Numbered from the stretch's first letter, positions 11,081-22,614 are shown. The stretch: 64,000 nt of DNA from Rugalucina vietnamica (GCA_964017185.1 OZ024874.1:54663356-54727355), one strand, 5' to 3'. Notes: generated by a model not told the origin, from the sequence alone. Translations and numbers: made by a program.

Positions 11081-14000
11081 CTGAAAGTTATCAAATGTTA
11101 GGCTTATATGAAATGAGCCGCGACGCAAGAAAACCGGTCTTCGGGGTTTCCGACCAGGTCCGACACAAACCGGCCTGTACAAGCTCAGAAAAGAGCTAGA
11201 CGCTTGAAATTTCGGATTCAAGTAGTTCTAAGAGGAATTGTACTATCCGAGTAGCGAAAACAAAGGCGCTGATCAGCTTCGCAGTTACTGCAATAATCAT
11301 ATGTAGGCAATAATCCCGTTTTCTCACGATGCGGCTCAAATATAAACCAGAGGACCATTGGTCCTGAGAACGCTCACCTGAAGCCTGATCCTGGAGTATT
11401 AAGTCATCATGAAATGACCTTGACCTTGAATACTCAACACACCTTTATTGAATTCATAAGTTGTCTGCATCTGCAAAGTTTCAGGTCTCAGGCTGCAATA
11501 GTTTCCAAACCCAGTGATTTATGAGAAAACCATAATTTTAATTTTGATATTTAAATGACCTTGGGTCAAGGTCAAGAAATGACCTTGGCCTTCATTAATT
11601 ACTTACCTTAATTGACTCCATTGGTTGTCTGCATCTAGCAACTTCCAGGTCTCAGACTGCAACAGTTTCCAAAATATCCATTGTTTTCGCCTTTTCCCAT
11701 GTAAAAGCCTATGTTTCCAAAATTGACCTTGCCGTAAAATAGGTCAAGGTCATCCTATGGTCATCATTTGATCAAACTATGATGGGCTGTAGTCCCAAAT
11801 GCTACATACCAAGTTTCGCGAAAATTGGCCTGCCGGTTCTGGAGAAGAAAATTTTTGAGTGGTTTTTACCATATATGGGCGTGGCGGCCATCTTGGTAAT
11901 GTGACCTAGATTTCACGATCAAACTTTCGTCTCTCCTACCCATGGATGCTCCACATAAAATTTCACTTTGATTGGCCCAGCAGTTTCAGAGAAGAAGATC
12001 TTTGAACAGTGTGTATGGACGACAGACTGGCCAAGGTCAAGAGATGACCTTGACCTAAATTAATCACATACCTTCATCTACTCCATTAGTTGTTTGCATC
12101 TACCACTTTTCAAGCATCAGGCTGCAATAGTTTTCAAAAAATCCATAGTTTTCACTTTTTCCCATGTAAAAGCCTATGTTCCCAAAATTGACCTTGCCGT
12201 AAAATATGTCAAGGTCATCCTATGGTCATCATTTTATCAAATTATGATGGGCTGGAGTCCCAAATGCTACATACTAAGTTTCATGAAAATCGGCCTGCCG
12301 GTTCTGGAGAAGAAGATTTTTGAGTGGTTTTTACCATATATGGGCGTGGCAGCCATCTTGGTCATGTGACCTGGATTTCGCGATCAAACTTTTGTCTCCC
12401 CTACCCATGGATGCTCCACATAAAATTTCACTTTGATTGGCCCAGCAGTTTCAGAGAAGAAGACCTTTGAAAAGTGTGTATGGACGACAGACTGGCCAAG
12501 GTCAAGAGATGACCTTGACCTACATTAATCACATACCTTCATCTACTCCGTTAGTTGTTTGCATCTACCACTTTTCAGGCATCAGGCTGCAATAGTTTTC
12601 AAAAAATCCATAGTTTTCACTTTTTCCCATGTAAAAGCCTATATTTCCAAAATTGACCTTGCCGTAAATTAGGTCAAGGTCATCCTAGGGTCATCATTTT
12701 ATCAAACTATGATGGGCTAAAGTCCCAAATGCTACATACCAAGTTTCATGAAAATCGGCCTGCCGGTTCTGGAGAAGAAGATTTTTGAGTGGTTTTTACC
12801 ATATATGGGCGTGGCAGCCATCTTGGTCATGTGACCTGGATTTCGCGATCAAACTTTCATCTCCCCTACCCATGGATGCTCCACATAAAATTTCACTTTG
12901 ATTGGCCCAGCAGTTTCAGAGAAGAAGATCTTTGAAAAGTGTGAATGGACGACAGACTGGCCAAGGTCAAGAGATGACCTTGACCTAAATTAATCACATA
13001 CCTTCATCTACTCCATTAGTTGTTTGCATCTACCACTTTTCAGGCCTCAGGCTGCAATGGTTTTCAAAAAATCCATAGTTTTCACTTTTTACCATGTAAA
13101 AGCCTATGTTTCCAAATTTGACCTTGCCGTAAAATAGGTCAAGGTCATCCAAGGGTCATCATTTTATCAAACTATGATGGGCTGAAGTCCCCGATGCTAC
13201 ATACCAAGTTTCGTGGAAATCGGCCCACCGGTTCTGGAGAAGAAGATTTTTGAAGGGTTTTTACCATATATGGGCATGGCGGCCATCTTGGTCACGTGAC
13301 CTGGATTTTGCGATCAAACTTGAAATGCCACTATCCAAGGAGGCTCCACATAAAATTTCAACTAGATTGGCCAAGTGGTTTCAGAGAAGAAGATCTTTGA
13401 AATTGTGGACGCCGACGGACGGACGGACGGACGGACGACGGACGACGGACGGACGGACGCCGGATCATGGCCATCCTATAAGCTCACCTTGTGAGCCTTC
13501 GGCTCAGGTGAGCTAAAAAATCACATGTTGTCAGACTTGTCGACCAGGTTCTAGTGCGTCGACCCGGTATATGTCAGTTAGAATTGGACATCGAGATATA
13601 TTGCAAAGAAACACTTGAAGTAAATCAAGTTTGACAAGCTTGGTCTCTCTGTTGTTGTACTGTTGCTTGTTTTGTTGTCTGTTTTGGCGAAGTTTCTACC
13701 TTTTGCAACTCTAAATAGTAAATATACGTATTAATATAAAAAATAAGTGGTCAACTATAGGAAAAAAATGCTTACTCTGGTAATCCTTAATGTTCTCTGT
13801 AAGACTATTACATGTAGTATCATGTTGTTATAATATTGGTTCTTTTATACCTTGGCTTTATTGGGTCACGTTTACTTTTGACAGTGGTTGAGCCGGTTTG
13901 AGGTGATTGCTCTATCTTTCTGTTTTGGTTTTGGTTGGAAATTAATAATTTATGCTATTTTTGGTTTGTGGTTGTATCACTGTGCCATTGCATACTTTAC

Positions 14001-14406
14001 CTTTGCGGGTTTCCTTTATCCTTGACATGAGACAACATTTTATATCTCGCCACTTCTGTAGAGTATCTTGTCACTGTCAAATTGGCGTATAAGATTCTGA
14101 AAGTAGCAGTCACAAAGCTGGCTAAATTTGTTGATATCAGATATATGAGTGCTATCTTTAGAACGCGTGTTAATGGTTTTAGACTTTGGTTAAATAATTT
14201 AATGTTGAATATGTCGTATTTTGAAAGTTTGAATCACCAAAGCTCAAATACTAGCAGAACATGTACTCAGAGTAATTGATTTATCAATAGTAAACATATA
14301 GCACCACTGGTGACAATGTTTGTAGAAATTTCACATGAATAGTGTTCTTTTAATATTTATAATTAATCAGCCAATCGTTTATAAAGAAAGCCATTGATTG
14401 GTTGAG

Positions 14407-14447
<41 letters not shown>

Positions 14448-17400
14448 ACCTTTTGTACATATCGTCATCCTCTCCACCCCAGCCAAAATATAGGTTAGAA
14501 AAGCCATTTATTTTCTCAAAGTGGTCCTTCTTTATTGCACTAACACCTCCAAATATTTGTGGATATGGAAGCCTGTAAAAATTACCATTATGAAAACTTG
14601 CCCATGATAGTGTTATGTGAAAAGCCCACACATCTTTCAGTTTTCATTACTTTATATAATGATAGTGCTATGTGAAAAGCCTTCACATCTTTCAGTTTTC
14701 ATTACTTTATATAATGATAGTGTTATGTGAAAAAGCCCTCACATCTTTCAGTTTTCATTACTGTATATAATGATAGTGTTATGTGAAAAAGCCCTCACAT
14801 CTTTCAGTTTTCATTACTTTATATAATGATAGTGTTATGTGAAAAAGCCCTCACATCTTTCAGTTTTCATTACTTTATATAATGATAGTGTTATGTGAAA
14901 AAGCCCTCACATCTTTCAGTTTTCATTACTTTATATCATGATAGTGTTATGTGAAAAAGCCCTCACATCTTTCAGTTTTCATTACTTTATATAATGATAG
15001 TGTTATGTGAAAAAGCCCTCACATATTTCAGTTTTCATTACTTTATATAATGATAGTGTTATGTGAAAAAGCCCTCACATATTTCAGTTTTCATTACTTT
15101 ATATAATGATAGTGTTATGTGAAAAAGCCCTCACATCTTTCAGCTTTCATTACTTTATATATGTATAATGATAGTGTTATGTGAAAAAACCCTCACATCT
15201 TTCAGTTTTCATTACTTTATATAATGATAGTGTTATGTGAAAAGCCCTCACATATTTCAGTTTTCATTACTTTATATAATGATAGTGTTATGTGAAAAAA
15301 CCCTCACATCTTTCAGTTTTCATTACTTTATATAATGATAGTGTTATGTGAAAAGCCCTCACATATTTCAGTTTTCATTACTTTATATAATGATAGTGTT
15401 ATGTGAAAAAGCCCTCACATCTTTCAGTTTTCATTACTTTATATAATGATAGTGTTATGTGAAAAAGCCCTCACATCTTTCAGTTTTCATTACGTTTTAT
15501 AATGATAGTGTTATGTGATAAGCCCTCACATCTTTCAGTTTTTATGACTTTCGGGATTTGAAAGCGGGTACTATTAGGTCGAAAGAGGCTGTAGTCTAAG
15601 ATTATGGTGAGAGTAGTGTTCGTGAGCATATTGTGCATTTTTATGACAAATGATGTGTTTCAGTTCAAGCATCAGCTAAATGTCCCACCCATTGGGGCCT
15701 AAAGAAATAGATCGGCTGATTGTGTCTCCAGGCAAAGCTTCTATGCTACCGACTACTAAGGACTATACACGGCAGTCATATGAATCGAGCCCCGGGCATC
15801 TCACTGCAGAGGCTAAGGGCCTTTTACCTCTGTACCATGGCACTCTACTCTGGCAGAAGTAGGGTATGGATAGGCAAAGTAATCTAATTTGAACTGCCGC
15901 ACGAGAAAGCCAACAATTTGCTTATGCGAAAACAAAGGCGCAGAACAGCTGTGCAGTAACTGCACAGCTGACCAGCTTCTTTCTTTTCGCTACATGGATA
16001 GTACAATTCCTCTTCTTCTTAAATCCGAAATTTCAAGCTTCTGGCCTGCTCCTGTGACTGTAGTGACCGGTTTGTGTCGGACCTTGTCAGAAATACAAAT
16101 TGTTGGTTTTCTCACGCACAGGCTCATTTATAAATAAACGGCTGCGCATGTAAGATAACATTCTGGCTTAGTATCAGAAGTATACAAAACCATATCATAT
16201 AATTCCTTACTTGTATTTCAGCTTATCAATGGCCACGGACATGTGCCTGGGCATACTGGGGCATACATAAAGGTTCCTATCATCCTCTGGTAGCAGGTCC
16301 ACGTCGTGAAATATAAAACACTGGAAATCGTATAGCTTACTCGCCTCCAGAAAGCCGATGTTCAGCAACGCAGCGCGGTTAAAACGCACATTTTTGGCCT
16401 GAAAAAAAAAAATGAAAGCATCAGGATAACATGTCCGTGTAATACATACCCCCTTGTACTACACTTTTATATAGTAAAACTGGGATATGCAGGGGTATAC
16501 CTGTTTTTCTTATTTTTGGCCCAAACCATTGATTGTGGGTACTCGGCGAGGCAGTTCTAACGTGTACCCACGATCTATCTTTTGAGCGATAATATCATTA
16601 TTATCAAAACTTTTCTGATCTCTGTATATTGCATGGGCAAGTTTTTGTAATAAATCACGTGCATGGATACTAGCATGCATACTGATAATGAAGACGAGTT
16701 TCATTTACTTCAGCATTAGTGCAAATACATGAAGCTATCGTAGTACAGTATACGAATTTCTTTGCTTACAAGCTACTTGACGGCTGGTTTTAGTCATTTG
16801 GCACACAAAAATCTTAAAATACACAGTATTTACCTTATTCTTTTAATGATTGTTTCCATGATATGGCAAAACAAAACTATATTCATTGATTCGACACGAG
16901 ATTTCCACCAGTCTATAGGATATATGATAGAGGCAAGAAAACCAACTCTGTTGGCTCACTGTCGACGTAGACGTTTGTTGCGAAAATGGATTCCTGCGTG
17001 TTTTATATATTGCTTTACGTCCCTTTCAACAACTAACGTTCCGATATGACCATGGCTGTTGACTAGGACGTAAAGCGATAAATCAAACAAAGAAAATCTT
17101 TTTTTTATTTTTTTCGTAATTAAACGCATGTCTACGTCAAGACATGTTCGTTTATATGTGACGAGGACTTTGCAATTATGCTCCAAGAAATCCAGCTTAC
17201 CATTTCAACAACAAAGATGCCGTAGTCAAGCTGTTGACTTCGTAAAAAGGGGTGGATGTTCTGAAGAAATAATTTCAAATGAATATCTCTGTCTCTGTAA
17301 GGAATGATGATGGCCACACGGTGTCTAGCGACGCATCCCTCGGGTTTATATCTACCCCCTGGGGACAACATTTGGTTCTGCTCTTCAACATACGCCCAGG

Positions 17401-18231
17401 CTGGCACCTGAATGTTGACAGGGATTCTTCCACCTAAAATGCATGATAAATAGGAACATAAGGCTTAGCAAGTGAAAAACAACAATTTGGGTTTCAGACG
17501 TCTGACACAAACCGGCCTTTACAGTCACAGAAGCAGGCTAGAAGCTTGAAATTTCGGATTAAAGTAGAAGAGGAATTGTATTACCTACCTGTGTAGCGAA
17601 AATAAAGGCGCTGATCATGATCAGCTTTGCAGCTACTAGCTAATCTGCGTCTTTGTTTTCGCACATGCGAATTTGTTGTTGGCTGACATGTGACAATACC
17701 GAAAGCAAGAATGGGTTCTTGATGGTTTAAAACATGTTAGATCGAAGGACGCCACATCTTTTGTTGTTGTTGTTTTTTTTTTAAACTTGCTTGTGTATGC
17801 ATTAATGCCAACCGTCTTAGCCGAGGCATTTGTCCAACGTACTTTTGATACATTTAATAAAATTGACGTTATTACGACTTCCATGACAAACGTCAAAGTA
17901 TGTAATATGTGTAATTTTTCGACATTTTTGAGACTTTCCTTACGTGTTCAACTGGTTGAGACAAAAAAAAATACTCACGTATATCTGGCGGTATCAGTGG
18001 GCACAATTCCGGCGCTTTCGGCGTTGTCATCGGCATAAACTGACGAATGAAGTTGGATGTTGATCTATTGCCAGTCTCTACAGCGTAACTTATCACAGTT
18101 AGAAATGAGGCCTGTTTTCTGTTGTACATAAGTGCGTTCATGAAATATTGTGCGCTCAGTATGAGGATGACAACGAGGCAGATAACTTTGGCAGCTGAGG
18201 ATTTGTTCCTTGGAATTCCTGTCATTTTCAT
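10273..18231 (-). CDS. Beta-1,4-galactosyltransferase (B4GALT family), six coding exons
   Basis: A type II Golgi membrane glycosyltransferase. The family transfers galactose (or GalNAc in some invertebrate members) from UDP-sugar to terminal GlcNAc or related acceptors, in the lumen. Exons on the minus strand are 18231-17979, 17433-17201, 16398-16211, 14572-14450, 14096-14001 and 11080-10273. All junctions are GT-AG and in phase; the total is 1701 nt, about 566 residues. Features are an N-terminal membrane anchor, the PELCPLIPP stem-catalytic border, CVARHRVAIIIPYRDR, the metal-binding FHDVDLLPEDDRNLY, the acceptor-site YFGWGGEDDDMYKR and the final EFRPLYTWIYV. Exons 3 and 4 are 188 and 123 bp, sizes I recall for the vertebrate gene. 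Odd: the last exon adds a low-complexity tail of about 220 residues. The exact paralogue (B4GALT1-7 type) cannot be settled by eye. Confidence 0.93.
11114..11338 (+). repeat. MITE-B copy in B4GALT intron 5
   Basis: Ends TGAGCCGCGACGC and GATGCGGCTCA. The left body is intact, but half of the central palindrome is lost (only one CAAAGGCGCTGATCAGC arm). It sits 34 bp upstream of the exon 6 acceptor. Confidence 0.85.
11344..13516 (+). mobile_element. Helentron-like non-autonomous element A, four tandem core units
   Basis: The left end is AAACCAGAGGACCATTGGTCC with GCTCACCTGA close behind. The right end is a hairpin (AGCTCACC, GAGCC-TTC-GGCTC, AGGTGAGCT) followed by CTAA. The inverted GCTCACCTGA/TCAGGTGAGC pair is offset from the tips, as described for Helentron-type elements. 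The core has four head-to-tail units of about 465 bp starting near 11566, 12031, 12495 and 12961, each opening with CAAGGTCAAG-ATGACCTTG. A GACGGACG run precedes the hairpin. No transposase is encoded. It lies within B4GALT intron 5. The class is inferred from structure only. Confidence 0.7.
14001..14096 (-). CDS. B4GALT exon 5 (96 bp)
   Basis: Too short to stand out as a frame, but bounded by ACTTTCAG (acceptor) and AAAG|GTAAAG (donor). It restores the phase on both sides (phase 2 in, phase 2 out). It encodes the conserved VARYKMLSH segment followed by GNPQ, matching the family's penultimate exon. Confidence 0.9.
14406..14447 (+). repeat. (ATTG)n microsatellite abutting the exon 4 donor
   Basis: About ten ATTG units. 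On the gene's strand the intron starts GTAATCAATCAATC, so the repeat begins inside the 5' splice site and replaces the usual GTAAGT with GTAATC. Confidence 0.9.
14450..14572 (-). CDS. B4GALT exon 4 (123 bp)
   Basis: The acceptor is TTTTTACAG and the donor AAAAG|GTAATC. It encodes LPYPQIFGGVSAIKK and the WGGEDDDMYKR acceptor-site motif. Its 123-bp length equals what I recall for the matching vertebrate exon. Confidence 0.93.
14604..15545 (+). repeat. Minisatellite, about 17 units of 56 bp, in B4GALT intron 3
   Basis: Highly homogeneous tandem repeat of ATGATAGTGTTATGTGAAAA - GCCCTCACATCTTTCAG - TTTTCATTACTTTATATA. Variation is mostly in A-run length and C/A at one site; one unit carries a short insertion near 15165. 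There are no spacers between units, so it is not a CRISPR array. The first unit begins about 32 bp beyond the exon 4 boundary. Confidence 0.95.
15680..15775 (+). repeat. SINE-D head fragment
   Basis: CCCATTGGGGCCTAAAGAAA-TAGAT and CCAGGCAAAGCTTCT match the 5' part of the SINE-D copies at 31650-31915 and 33275-33585. The 3' region is absent. Confidence 0.55.
15895..16126 (-). repeat. MITE-B copy in B4GALT intron 3
   Basis: Both ends are present, with degenerate terminal repeats. The central palindrome is of the AGCTGTGCAGT type rather than the AGCTTCGCGGT type, which shows sequence subfamilies within MITE-B. Confidence 0.83.
16211..16398 (-). CDS. B4GALT exon 3 (188 bp)
   Basis: The acceptor is TTTTTTTTTTTCAG and the donor CAA|GTAAGG. 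It encodes FNRAALLNIGF, the metal- and UDP-sugar-binding FHDVDLLPEDDRNLY and the SVAIDKLKYK segment. It is the catalytic heart of the enzyme; the DVD metal-binding residues are intact. Confidence 0.95.
16420..16651 (-). repeat. MITE-A copy next to the B4GALT exon 3 acceptor
   Basis: Begins ATCAGGATAACATG and ends TTTTTGTAAT in reverse orientation, with the central palindrome present. Only about 20 bp separate it from the exon 3 acceptor, so the branch-point region of the intron probably lies within it. Confidence 0.8.
16960..17165 (+). repeat. SINE-D-related 3' region
   Basis: CGATATGACCATGGCTGTTG followed by GACTAGGACGTAAAGC and ATAAATCAAACAAAG corresponds to the tail of SINE-D, with a related inverted segment (TTGCTTTACGTCCC) upstream. 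It is located in B4GALT intron 2. Boundaries are approximate. Confidence 0.5.
17201..17433 (-). CDS. B4GALT exon 2 (233 bp)
   Basis: The acceptor is TGCATTTTAG and the donor GAAATG|GTAAGC. It encodes the start of the catalytic domain: GGRYKPEGCVARHRVAIIIP and YRDRDIHLKLFL, the nucleotide-sugar site, ending DYGIFVVEM. Confidence 0.94.
17488..17680 (+). repeat. MITE-B copy, degraded, in B4GALT intron 1
   Basis: TCTGACACAAACCGGCC, GAAGCAGGCTAGAAGCTTG and TCTGCGTCTTTGTTTTCGCA identify it. The outer left terminal repeat is lost and the palindrome is imperfect. Confidence 0.75.
17979..18231 (-). CDS. B4GALT exon 1: cytoplasmic tail, membrane anchor and stem
   Basis: Start MKMTG; a hydrophobic anchor KVICLVVILILSAQYFMNAL at about residues 15-34; and a stem with a possible N-glycosylation site (NRS). 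It ends PELCPLIPPDI. The donor is ATAC|GTGAGT. The start codon at 18231 was chosen as the first ATG in the open frame; an alternative ATG lies two codons later. Confidence 0.88.
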
Positions 18232-20850
18232 GCAGTTTCAGATGTTGAAATATCCGGTAGAACAGGTGACTAGCTTTAAAACTTGAATAAACGTACAAAT
18301 TGGTCAAATTATACGGTTGAACCTTTAGTTTTTTGACTTCATCACATCACTTTTCGAACCTTCAAATGAGGATACTTGTGATATAAAAGTTGTGTCTTTA
18401 ATTCAAACTTCATTTTAACTGTTACTTAAAACGATGATCCTTCATCGTGTTTAACAAACACAAGCTGTTGTCAAGTTGGCCTGGCAAGAATTCAGATTAT
18501 CCCAAAGTCTACTTGAAAGAAACAGTCATGCCGCATATAATCCTATCCTTTTAGACGACGGTCTCTTTCACTCTCAAACGTTGACAATATAAAATCTTCC
18601 ACGGCGTTTTGTCTCTACGTTATCCTTGTCAGTCTGTTTCCTTGCAACGTCTCTAGGCTGTTGTTCCTTTCTTTGATCCTTTGACAACCACTTTCTAAAC
18701 TGACATGCTGGAAAAAATAAAGAGTACCACAGAGATTAGAGTTATTGTTTCGAAAATTTTGTTTTAGAATTGCATGGATTGACAAGTAGAAGTTATGTGC
18801 ATTATGCCAAGCCATTGGGAATTGCTTGTTTTCATATAGCTTTTAGCATCCAATAGACTGAGCCAACCGTTTCGAAAATCAACGCAAGGGATATGTCTAA
18901 GCCAGCCAGACCATGTGCCCCCGCCCCCACCCCACCTCAGTTTATGTGGACTCTTGAGCGCCGAAACCTCTTAGTAGGCTGACCAGTGAGCAGACCCACA
19001 GAACGTTGTCTTACACTTGTCCTACTTCTCTTGGTTTGTTCTTGGTCGTGTTAATTAAGGAAAATAAAGACTTCGTTAATAAACTCTATTTACATTCTAC
19101 AATGGAATTTACTTTACAAAAGTCAGTCAATATCAATTCTGAAGAAAGTCATGCTTTTCTTTGTATTCCGATTCCAGATACATGTAGTTTATATCTTGAA
19201 AAGTACGGTCAGTTTAGTTATGATTATAGGGCTAGTACGTGCACGGTCACGACATAGACGCAGTCACTCAGCTTCCTTATCATACTCGGGGCATGCAGGG
19301 CTTGCATATACCTTGTTTGCTTAAAAGAGAGAAAAAAACATTATTCGGAGTAATATACACTGAGCTTACAAAGACCAAAAATGAAAAAAAAGCCGAGAAA
19401 ATTAAGACTGCTCGTATTGTCAACGTAAACAGAAGATACATTCACATGTCCGACATGCGTCAGTAACGTTGTCAGGCGGCGTGAAAGAACGCCTAAAGCG
19501 ACGTGTAAAACGTCTTCATTTGAACGTAATTTATGTAAGGCTTGAAATAGAAGTATTGTTTCGTATTTTAAACGATGATTATTTGAACATATCACTAGTA
19601 AACCGCAATGAAACTTCATGTGGGAGTCAATTTTCTACACGTTTCGACGTCCGCTGATGCAAAAGAAAGATTTTAACGTTTCCATCTTGAATCCCCAACA
19701 CTAAAACGAAAGCAGATGATTCCCACTGGCTTTATGTCCAGACCAATCTACACTGTTGCACATGTCAATAAAGTAACGTGACTTTTAAATGAAAATGTGC
19801 ATATCATGCGACTCCGTTTGTAGGTGTATAAATGCAATTTACGTCCCACAGACACTAACTAACGTACGCTGGCCATATGAAGTCAATCGAAAGATCACTA
19901 CGCCACGATGCTTATACATTAATCCGTTTGACAGTGCCTTGAAAAATGACACCAACCTATCTATCCCTGGCGTCTTTGCATTGAGGAATTTTCAAATACA
20001 GTAGCATATGGGTTGAGTATGCCAGAATTTACATGTTAACCCTCTATGTAGCACATGCAATGTAAAAAACACGCAGCGGCAACTTCGAGGAAAAGTGTAC
20101 GTTTCTAGACAAAAGCAGAATACAAACTTACCACAAAAATATCCTGTATTTTCTTTTCTTCCACTTGTGTTATCTTTTATCCTTCAAAATCTGGCAAACC
20201 CATGTTTTCTGCTATTTCTAGCGATAGGTAATATTCTACCGAAATCCATCACCTAGACAACTGAGTCAGCCTTCTTATCAAGATGCTAATGATTAAGAGG
20301 CGCCAATGGGGTATTCATACGCGGATGTTGGTTTATCATCTTGAACCACAGAGTGTGGTAGCCGCCTGCTGATAAGCCGTTTGCTAAACCACTAATGAAT
20401 ATATGGATATTTCCGTCATCTTAACGACTGAAAACTAAATAAATAAAAGAAAGAAGTACACTCGTTCTAATACATGTATTTATTTGGGTAAGGGCATCCC
20501 GGGAAGGGCATATTGGGGGATATACTTGTGTGTGTGTGGGGGGGGGGGGGGATCACTTAAATATTTGAAGTATTTTCATGGGTTTTATTTTAACAAAATA
20601 GGCATTATTTTTAAGTTTTTAAGCAAAATTTTCATATTTGTATGGGCATGCTAAAAATCACGGGTATTTTTGAGGGGTGGTCCATCAGTCCGGTACTGAG
20701 CTAATGCTGGGGCCGGGCCTATATGTATACGCAAAGGTGTAGAGTATACCACTGGGGCTCGTGTGCTGTATATGCGTGTAACAAGACTTTTCGGTTGTCA
20801 TTCACGATATATATCCTGTTAAACGCTTCAAAACATGAAAATGCCTTAAT
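18232..20850. other. Upstream flank of B4GALT and spacer, nothing firm
   Basis: Presumably holds the B4GALT promoter and any 5' untranslated exon, but I see no diagnostic element. Several short frames (for example 18615-18815 and 19006-19257) have no domain or splice support. Confidence 0.4.
20527..20551 (+). repeat. TG and poly-G simple sequence
   Basis: A short TG run followed by about 14 G residues. Confidence 0.9.
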
Positions 20851-21374
20851 CAGGCTGCCCAGTGCAGTTTGGTACAAAATATATACTTTGGGCTTCAAAA
20901 AATAGGAAATTTATGTCCAAAAAATAGGAGAAAAACAGGAAATTATCGGCCTAAAATGGCTTTTTTATAGCATTGAAAACCATAAATATTAACATATAGC
21001 AGCAAGAAGGCTAATCTTACTGGAGTAATTTTGGTAAAGGTGTGTGATCCATTATTTTAAAACCTACTCAAGTTGTAGAAGTAACTTACTTCACGGGATT
21101 ATCTTGTTTTCTGATGAAGAAAAAATACTTTATTTATCAAGTTACGAGCGAGCGAAGCGAGCAAGGAAAAAAATGAATGCCAAAGACATCAAAACTGGCA
21201 TTTCAAACCAAAATGCCATGATTTTTCCTTGATATTTCATTATTATCTGCAGCATTTTGAAAAATATAGGAATTTGATGGAAAAATATAGGATTTGGGAT
21301 CAAAATATAGGAAAAAATAGGAAGCCCTGAAAATATAGGAAAAAATAGGAAAAATAGGAGCACTGGGCAGCCTG
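20851..21374 (+). mobile_element. CAG/CTG-ended non-autonomous DNA transposon, 524 bp
   Basis: Terminal inverted repeats CAGGCTGCCCAGTGC and GCACTGGGCAGCCTG (15 bp, perfect) are flanked by an exact 6-bp duplication CTTAAT at 20845-20850 and 21375-21380. Both ends carry A-rich AAAATAGGA runs. It does not encode a transposase. The ends suggest a hAT-type element, but the duplication is 6 bp rather than the classical 8. Confidence 0.82.
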
Positions 21375-21380
21375 CTTAAT

Positions 21381-22234
21381 GCATGAGTATATGTTTGTAC
21401 AATCATCATGAATACCTGGATATCGCATTATTTTCTCCTGTACTGAGCCTCTAATAAAGCAGTAACTGTTTTATTTCTGACAATCCATCATCTTCTGCCT
21501 GTCATCTCGACCAAACCTGACTTGTCACACCAAATTAACCAATGAGGTTAAAAATAAAGCAATCATGCTATGATTTCATTCATCCTGCACATTTTTTGTC
21601 ATGAAAATATTTCTATGGTTATTTTTCCTCTTCCGCTGATTCAACAAGGGCATTTGTCAGTTAGTGGTGAAAGTATGTGCACTATGTACTGGTAAACTGT
21701 GCCTGAACATTATATAGCTAAAACATTTTCTGATAACCGCAGCCAGTAGTAAATGTGTTAACGGCATCAAATTCGATATCAGTTTAAGCTTTTAAGGCCT
21801 CGTCACACTCAAGAAAAAATCCCATGACGCAGACTTGTGCAGACATGCGTTTTATTGCGAAAAGGAATTATTGTTTGACTTATTGCTGTAGGTCTCTTTT
21901 AACAGTTAACGTCCCGACATCACCACAGCTGTTGACAGGGGCGAAAAGCAATTAATCAAATTGCAAACAAAAATATTTTACGCAAGTCTACATCGAGAGA
22001 TTTTCGCAAATGTGTTACGATGCCTTTTAAATTTGTTTGTAGCATGAATTCGATGATATTTTTCAGTCAATAAATGTCATACCGGGACAGCTTCCTAGGC
22101 CTACTATGTTAAGTTAACCCATATTTGACGAATGGATTCTCCCATCATTATCATTTGGGTGAGTCCACTCTCATTTTTAGGGGTGTAAGGGGTGATTTTT
22201 ATTTTTTTATTCCATTTTTCGATGAAATTTCTCT
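21381..22234. other. Non-coding spacer with a SINE-D-like tail
   Basis: At 21890-21970 there is AACAGTTAACGTCCCGACAT and GCTGTTGACAGGG, resembling the SINE-D 3' region. Nothing else is recognised. Confidence 0.4.
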
Positions 22235-22301
22235 GCAAACAGAATAGCCCCAGATGGGACGCCGCACAACGCGGCGTCCCATCTGGGGCTATTCTGTTTG
22301 C
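22235..22301. repeat. Perfect 31-bp inverted repeat with 5-base loop
   Basis: GCAAACAGAATAGCCCCAGA (extended to 31 bp) is followed by the loop ACAAC and its exact complement. No mismatch occurs in the stem, and the flanks do not extend the pairing. It is not part of MITE-A or MITE-B. Confidence 0.95.
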
Positions 22302-22614
22302 CTATGTCCCACAAAAAGGACACCAGGCTTATATGAGTTAATGGAGCCTCGTCTAACACACATACCCGGCAGATGGTGTTTGAACATCCTGTTTATCGAT
22401 CCGGAGTACGACCAACAAAAAAACAAATGGGAAAGTTCACATCTAGCTTATCTTGTCTATATGAACCAGCACTTGTTCATTATGGCTTTGTTCATTCTCC
22501 ACTTATGAGGTTTCCTTATTCAGTGTTTTAATTCATAAGGTTAACGCCAAACTGATTTTGGTAACCAACTTTGACGGACGGACCGCATCGTTATCTCAGT
22601 CAGTAGAGCCACCT

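Noticed and set aside
14604-15545. CRISPR-like array
   Set aside because: The units are directly adjacent without spacers, and the genome is eukaryotic; it is a minisatellite.
22235-22301. microRNA precursor
   Set aside because: The loop has only five bases and the stem is perfectly paired, unlike animal microRNA hairpins.
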